Of a stretch of DNA of 26,558 nt, positions 23,418-26,558 are shown piece by piece. Source of the DNA: a bacterium (GTDB lineage: Bacteria > Bacillota_I > Bacilli_A > RF39 > UBA660); assembly GCA_014846175.1 (NCBI GenBank), contig RKAV01000063.1, positions 1-26,558 on the forward strand. Reading direction: 5' to 3'. Position numbers and translations under genes: made by a program. The number at the start of each line of letters is the position of its first letter. Position 1 is the first letter of the stretch. The notes below the pieces were generated by a model that was not told the DNA's origin, made no database searches, and saw nothing but the letters and a program-made list of their open reading frames with translations.

Positions 23418-24152
23418 TTATTCTGACTTTTCTTCTACTTGTTCAACTGGTGCTTCTACAGCTTCTTCGATAACTTCTTTAGTTTCCTTTTGATAAGTAA
23501 TTAAGTCAGCTGCATCATTTTTTTGACTTGGTTTTTTTACGGCTGTTCTAATTTGAACAAGGCCTTTCTTTGGTCCAGGTACGTTTCCTTTGATTAAGAT
23601 AATGTTATTTTCTAAATCAACTGCTACTATTTCAAGATTTTGAACAGTAGATTTTACATTACCCATTTGTCCAGGTAACTTTTTACCTTTTAATACGTGC
23701 ATTGGTCTCATTGTTCCTAAAGAACCAACTCCACGATGGTATTGAGAACCATGTCCCATAGGTCCACGAGATTGATTATAACGTTTGATAACACCTTGGA
23801 AACCTTTTCCTTTGCTGATACCTGTTACATCAACTATTTCTCCAGCTTCAAATATTGAAGCATCGATTACTTGACCTAAAGTATAATCATTTGTATTAAC
23901 GCCCCTGATTTCTTTTAAGAAGCGCTTAGGTTCTGTATTTGCTTTTTTTGTATGACCAATTTCAGGCTTATTACTTCTTTTTTCAGTAATAGTATCAAAT
24001 CCTAATTGAATTGCGTCATATCCTTCTTTTCCTGTTGTCTTAATTTGTGTTACAACATTAGGCTCAACAGAAACAACAGTTACAGGAATTAATTTTCCTT
24101 CTGTTGTGAAAACTTGAGTCATTCCGACTTTTTTTCCTAAGATTCCTTTCAT
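23418..24152 (-). CDS. rplC: Large subunit ribosomal protein L3 with acidic C-terminal tail
   Basis: A 244-residue L3, one of the two 50S assembly initiators, which reaches the peptidyl transferase centre with its loop. MKGILGKKVGMTQVF and the loop GPMGHGSQYHRGVGSLG with MRPMHVLKGKKLPGQMGN are typical. The body ends near residue 208, where most L3 proteins stop; the remaining 36 residues form an acidic, low-complexity tail (for example EVIEEAVEAPVEQVEEKSE). Such tails occur in some Firmicutes and have no fixed function. It follows rpsJ by 12 bases. Confidence 0.98.
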   Translation of the reverse strand: MKGILGKKVGMTQVFTTEGKLIPVTVVSVEPNVVTQIKTTGKEGYDAIQLGFDTITEKRSNKPEIGHTKKANTEPKRFLKEIRGVNTNDYTLGQVIDASIFEAGEIVDVTGISKGKGFQGVIKRYNQSRGPMGHGSQYHRGVGSLGTMRPMHVLKGKKLPGQMGNVKSTVQNLEIVAVDLENNIILIKGNVPGPKKGLVQIRTAVKKPSQKNDAADLITYQKETKEVIEEAVEAPVEQVEEKSE

Positions 24153-24164
24153 TTTATCCTCCTA

Positions 24165-24476
24165 TTAAATCATTTTGATTTGAATGTCTACACCGCTTGG
24201 TAAATCTAAACGTTTTAAAGCTTCAATTGTGTCCTTGTTAGGATTTTTAATATCAATTAAACGTTTATGTGTACGCATTTCAAATTGTTCACGACTATCT
24301 TTATATTTGTGAACAGCTCTTAAAATTGTAAACTTTTCAATTTCAGTAGGTAATGGTACAGGTCCAACAACCTCTCCTCCACTTCTTTTGACAGTTTCTA
24401 CAATTCTTGTTACAGCATCGTCAAGTACTCTGTGATCATAAGCCTTTAACTTGATGCGAACTTTTTCTGTTGACAT
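24165..24476 (-). CDS. rpsJ: Small subunit ribosomal protein S10
   Basis: A 103-residue S10 of the 30S head, also known as NusE, the partner of NusB in antitermination of rRNA operons. STEKVRIKLKAYDHRVLDDAV, GPVPLPTEIEKFTILRAVHKYKD and RTHKRLIDIKNPNKDTIEALKRLDLPSGVDIQIK are standard. It is the first gene of the cluster, preceded by GGGAGG and a leader of about 115 bases with strong secondary structure. Confidence 0.99.
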   Translation of the reverse strand: MSTEKVRIKLKAYDHRVLDDAVTRIVETVKRSGGEVVGPVPLPTEIEKFTILRAVHKYKDSREQFEMRTHKRLIDIKNPNKDTIEALKRLDLPSGVDIQIKMI

Positions 24477-24593
24477 AGTAACTTCCTCCCTTCGCCTATA
24501 TCTAGTATAGACTTGCTCCGTGCGAATAACCCGATTTCCATCGTCAACTTAACCTGGTGTATCGGCAACCTCTCACATCTAAGCAGTCACACG
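24477..24593 (-). promoter_or_regulatory. Folded RNA leader of the S10 operon (probable r-protein autoregulatory element)
   Basis: Read on the minus strand, three nested helices stack. P1 is GACUGCU (24582-24588) with AGC-A-AGUC (24510-24517). P2 is GUGAGAG (24570-24576) with UUCGCAC (24520-24526), with one A/G mismatch. P3 is CCGAU (24561-24565) with AUCGG (24531-24535). A symmetric 4 x 4 internal loop (GUUG/GUUA) lies between P2 and P3, and a 25-base terminal region caps P3. A separate hairpin, GUCUAUA (24506-24512) with UAUAGGC (24494-24500), lies just before the GGGAGG ribosome binding site and shares the bases GUC with P1, so the two cannot form fully together. This layout suits an r-protein-controlled switch; L4 is the likely ligand by analogy. 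I cannot tell whether it matches an already described leader family. Confidence 0.7.
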
Positions 24594-24599
24594 TATTTA

Positions 24600-24628
24600 A
24601 TTTTAGCATACTATTTGCAGAAAAACAA
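24600..24628 (-). promoter_or_regulatory. Promoter of the S10-spc-alpha cluster
   Basis: On the minus strand TTGTTT (24623-24628) and TAAAAT (24600-24605) lie 17 bases apart, and TGC directly before the -10 makes it an extended -10 promoter. Transcription should start near 24593. I find no other convincing promoter over the next 14 kb. Confidence 0.78.
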
Positions 24629-24661
24629 GCTATTTTTAAAGATAAATTTTATTTTTTTTCT

Positions 24662-24707
24662 AAAAAAAGTGTAAAGTTTCTTATTTTATGAAATAATAAA
24701 TCAACAC
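24662..24707 (-). terminator. Intrinsic terminator downstream of the Y-family polymerase gene
   Basis: On the minus strand GTGT (24704-24707) pairs with ACAC (24669-24672); after a small internal loop the stem continues as three pairs, one mismatch and six pairs (AAATAA class arms) capped by a four-base loop near 24687-24690. Seven T follow (24662-24668). The hairpin is AT-rich, so strength is uncertain. Confidence 0.6.
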
Positions 24708-24708
24708 A

Positions 24709-25899
24709 TTACTTTTTTTTAATTTTACTAGCAAATTTAATACTATCCTTACCAAATCTATTATTTATATTGTCCATTACTTTTTCCATTTTATTAGTTT
24801 CAATTTTTTCAGTAACATCAAAAATTGAAACTTGTTCTTTTTTTTCTGTAGTTAAATCAGCTAATCTCACTCCTATATTTCTAATTGGTTCTTCTTTCCA
24901 ACTTCGTTCAAATAAAATAATTACTAAATTATATATATCGTTTGTAGAACTAGTTGGATTATCTATAGTCATTTGATGAGAATAATTTTTAAATAAAAAG
25001 TTCCTATACGTAATTGCTATTGTTTTAGCATAAAGTTTTTTTCTTCTAAGTTCAAAAGTAACAGTTTCAACTTCATCAAATAAAACCTTCTTTAATTCTT
25101 CTTTTTTTATATAATCGTATGGTAAAGTTTTAGAAATACTAATACACTTATTTCTTTCCCTTTTAGAAATAACTTTGCTATTGTCAATACCTCTTGAAGC
25201 TTCATAAAAATAATCACCCTGCTTTTTAAAGTGCTTTTTTAAAAAGGTAGAAGAACACTTAGCCAAATCGCCAATTGTATTTATTCCTAGTTCTTCTAAT
25301 CTTTTAGAAGAACTTCTACCAAGCATAAATAAATCACTAACAGGAAGAGGCCACATTTTTTCTTCTATTTCATTCATAAAAAGAGTATGTACTTTATCTG
25401 GTTTTTCAAAATCACTTGCCATTTTTGCACATAGTTTATTTTCACCTATTCCAACATTGACCGTAAAACCAAAGTTCATTTTAATCTCATCTTTCATTTT
25501 GTGTGCTAATTTAACATAGTCAGTACCATATAAAAATGTTGTTCCCGTCATATCTAAAAAACATTCATCAATTGAATATTGTTCAATATTAGGTGTATAA
25601 GAAGCTAAATAATTATATAGTTTTTTAGACTGTTCTAAATAAAGAGCATAATTTGGGGGAAATACTTCTAACCAGTTGCATTTTTTCCTTGCGCTATACA
25701 AAGTTTCTGCCGTAACAATTCCATATTTCTTAGCAATAGGACTTTTAGCAAGCACTATTCCTTTTCTTTGTTTTTCATCTCCACCAATAACAGCTGGAAT
25801 CTTTCTAATATCTTTTTTGTACCCTTCTTTTAATAAATAAACAGCCGTCCATGATAAAAAAGCATTATTAACATCTATATGAAAAATTATTTTTGACAT
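24709..25899 (-). CDS. dinB: Y-family DNA polymerase (DinB/Pol IV-like)
   Basis: A 396-residue translesion polymerase. Metal-binding Asp9 lies in FHIDVNNAFLSW and the catalytic pair Asp111-Glu112 in QYSIDECFLDM. Phe14 stands at the steric-gate place that excludes ribonucleotides. The helix-hairpin-helix region ELGINTIGDLAKCSSTFLKKHF (about 208-229) and the little-finger domain follow. QVSIF near residue 355 resembles the sliding-clamp binding motif. The DVNxAFLSW opening marks the clade common in Clostridia and related Firmicutes rather than classical E. coli DinB. It is a single-gene unit with its own promoter, an AAGGAGG ribosome binding site, and terminators on both sides, inserted between an rRNA operon and the S10 cluster. 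Confidence 0.95.
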   Translation of the reverse strand: MSKIIFHIDVNNAFLSWTAVYLLKEGYKKDIRKIPAVIGGDEKQRKGIVLAKSPIAKKYGIVTAETLYSARKKCNWLEVFPPNYALYLEQSKKLYNYLASYTPNIEQYSIDECFLDMTGTTFLYGTDYVKLAHKMKDEIKMNFGFTVNVGIGENKLCAKMASDFEKPDKVHTLFMNEIEEKMWPLPVSDLFMLGRSSSKRLEELGINTIGDLAKCSSTFLKKHFKKQGDYFYEASRGIDNSKVISKRERNKCISISKTLPYDYIKKEELKKVLFDEVETVTFELRRKKLYAKTIAITYRNFLFKNYSHQMTIDNPTSSTNDIYNLVIILFERSWKEEPIRNIGVRLADLTTEKKEQVSIFDVTEKIETNKMEKVMDNINNRFGKDSIKFASKIKKK

Positions 25900-25920
25900 A
25901 TTTCCTCCTTTTTTGTCTAT

Positions 25921-25949
25921 ATTATATAATACAATTGTTCTATTAGCAA
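25921..25949 (-). promoter_or_regulatory. Sigma-A-type promoter of the Y-family polymerase gene
   Basis: TTGCTA (25944-25949) and TATAAT (25921-25926) lie 17 bases apart on the minus strand. The -35 box begins two bases after the T-run of the terminator at 25951-25979. Confidence 0.78.
25929..25940 (-). promoter_or_regulatory. Possible degenerate LexA-type operator in the dinB promoter spacer
   Basis: Between the -35 and -10 boxes lies GAAC-AATT-GTAT (minus strand). The Gram-positive SOS box is GAAC-N4-GTTC, so the left half is exact and the right half matches two of four. The inner ACAATTGT is a perfect palindrome. Position is right for repression; sequence fit is only partial. Confidence 0.3.
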
Positions 25950-25950
25950 T

Positions 25951-25979
25951 AAAAAAATAACCAATTTTTGGTCATTATT
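25951..25979 (-). terminator. Intrinsic terminator of the rRNA operon
   Basis: On the minus strand ACCAA/TTGGT-type arms (25968-25972 with 25960-25964) around a three-base loop extend by four more pairs (25976-25979 with 25956-25959) across a three-base bulge, and run into a T-run (25951-25957). It lies about 35 bases after the 5S gene. Confidence 0.6.
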
Positions 25980-26012
25980 CTAAAATATAAAATTTAATAA
26001 AACAAAAAAAAT

Positions 26013-26116
26013 CTTGGCAACTTCCTATTTTCGCATACACTATCGTCGGCGTTAAGTGGCTTAACTTCTGTGTTCGGGATGGGAACAGGTGTACCCCACT
26101 TGCTATCGTTACCAAG
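26013..26116 (-). rRNA. rrf: 5S ribosomal RNA
   Basis: About 104 bases on the minus strand, beginning CTTGGTAACGATAGCAAG and containing the hallmark segment CCCGAACACAGAAGTTAAG. The ends pair as helix I (CTTGGTAAC with GTTGCCAAG), which sets the boundaries to within a few bases. An eight-base T-run follows at 26004-26011, so helix I plus this run may add to termination. It follows the 23S gene by about 60 bases. Confidence 0.95.
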
Positions 26117-26123
26117 AAAAATT

Positions 26124-26140
26124 AGAGAAAATAATTCTCT
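26124..26140 (-). other. Hairpin in the 23S-5S spacer
   Basis: AGAGAA and TTCTCT pair perfectly over six bases around a five-base loop, seven bases before the mature 5S start. It is probably part of the precursor structure recognised in rRNA processing; the short following T-stretch is unlikely to end transcription inside an rRNA operon. Confidence 0.45.
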
Positions 26141-26175
26141 GAAAACTTAGATATTGTGTTCATCAAATTAATATT

Positions 26176-26558
<383 letters not shown>

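Noticed and set aside
556..25899. UGA read as tryptophan (genetic code 4)
   Set aside because: All genes are intact under the standard code, Trp is always UGG where checked, and secY ends with UGA at the point expected from its family length.
26117..26175. tRNA genes in the 23S-5S spacer or after 5S
   Set aside because: The spacer is about 60 bases and holds only a small hairpin; the stretch after 5S holds a terminator and a promoter. No cloverleaf is visible.

Overview
The window looks like chromosome of a very AT-rich, low-GC Gram-positive bacterium (Bacilli-like or Erysipelotrichia-like, possibly an uncultured Mollicutes-adjacent gut lineage). Evidence: Firmicutes-type PolC sequence, zinc-type S14, the complete Firmicutes order of the S10-spc-alpha ribosomal protein cluster, strong AGGAGG ribosome binding sites, a sortase with a thioester adhesin, and FemX/MurM-type bridge enzymes. 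I see no phage, transposon, CRISPR or tRNA.

Layout. (1) 1-555 (+) is one open frame that joins a fragment of the PHP region of PolC to the C-terminal half of an endonuclease/exonuclease/phosphatase (EEP) protein; it is the strangest object here. (2) 632-3209 (+) holds two overlapping FemX/MurM-like aminoacyltransferases behind a clear promoter. (3) 3238-7797 (-) holds an orphan coiled-coil protein, a CorA-type Mg2+ transporter, a YetF/DUF421 membrane protein and formate-tetrahydrofolate ligase (fhs). (4) 8024-10056 (+) is a two-gene surface module: a secreted thioester/Cna-B adhesin and a small sortase whose start overlaps the adhesin stop. (5) 10076-10423 (-) is a small membrane protein. (6) 10481-24476 (-) is one uninterrupted cluster, rpsJ-rplC-rplD-rplW-rplB-rpsS-rplV-rpsC-rplP-rpmC-rpsQ-rplN-rplX-rplE-rpsN-rpsH-rplF-rplR-rpsE-rplO-secY-adk-map-infA-rpmJ-rpsM-rpsK-rpoA-rplQ, with no gap over 42 bases; rpmD (L30) is missing from its usual place. 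It is preceded by a well-folded RNA leader and an extended -10 promoter. (7) 24709-25899 (-) is a Y-family DNA polymerase, and (8) 26013-26558 (-) is 5S rRNA and the 3' end of 23S rRNA, so an rRNA operon lies just upstream of the ribosomal protein cluster on the same strand.

How it works together. The right-hand 16 kb makes ribosome parts (rRNA, r-proteins), RNA polymerase alpha, the secretion channel SecY, and translation factors (IF-1, methionine aminopeptidase), probably under one autoregulated leader. The left-hand part deals with the cell envelope: peptide bridge synthesis (FemX pair), a sortase and adhesin, and Mg2+ transport. Intergenic space is highly economical: several intrinsic terminators serve two convergent genes, or abut the promoter of the next gene.

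Most unusual points: the PolC-EEP junction; an adhesin without a visible wall-sorting tail next to a sortase without the usual arginine; the folded S10-operon leader with mutually exclusive helices; loss of rpmD; and near absence of UGA stop codons (1 of 40 genes).
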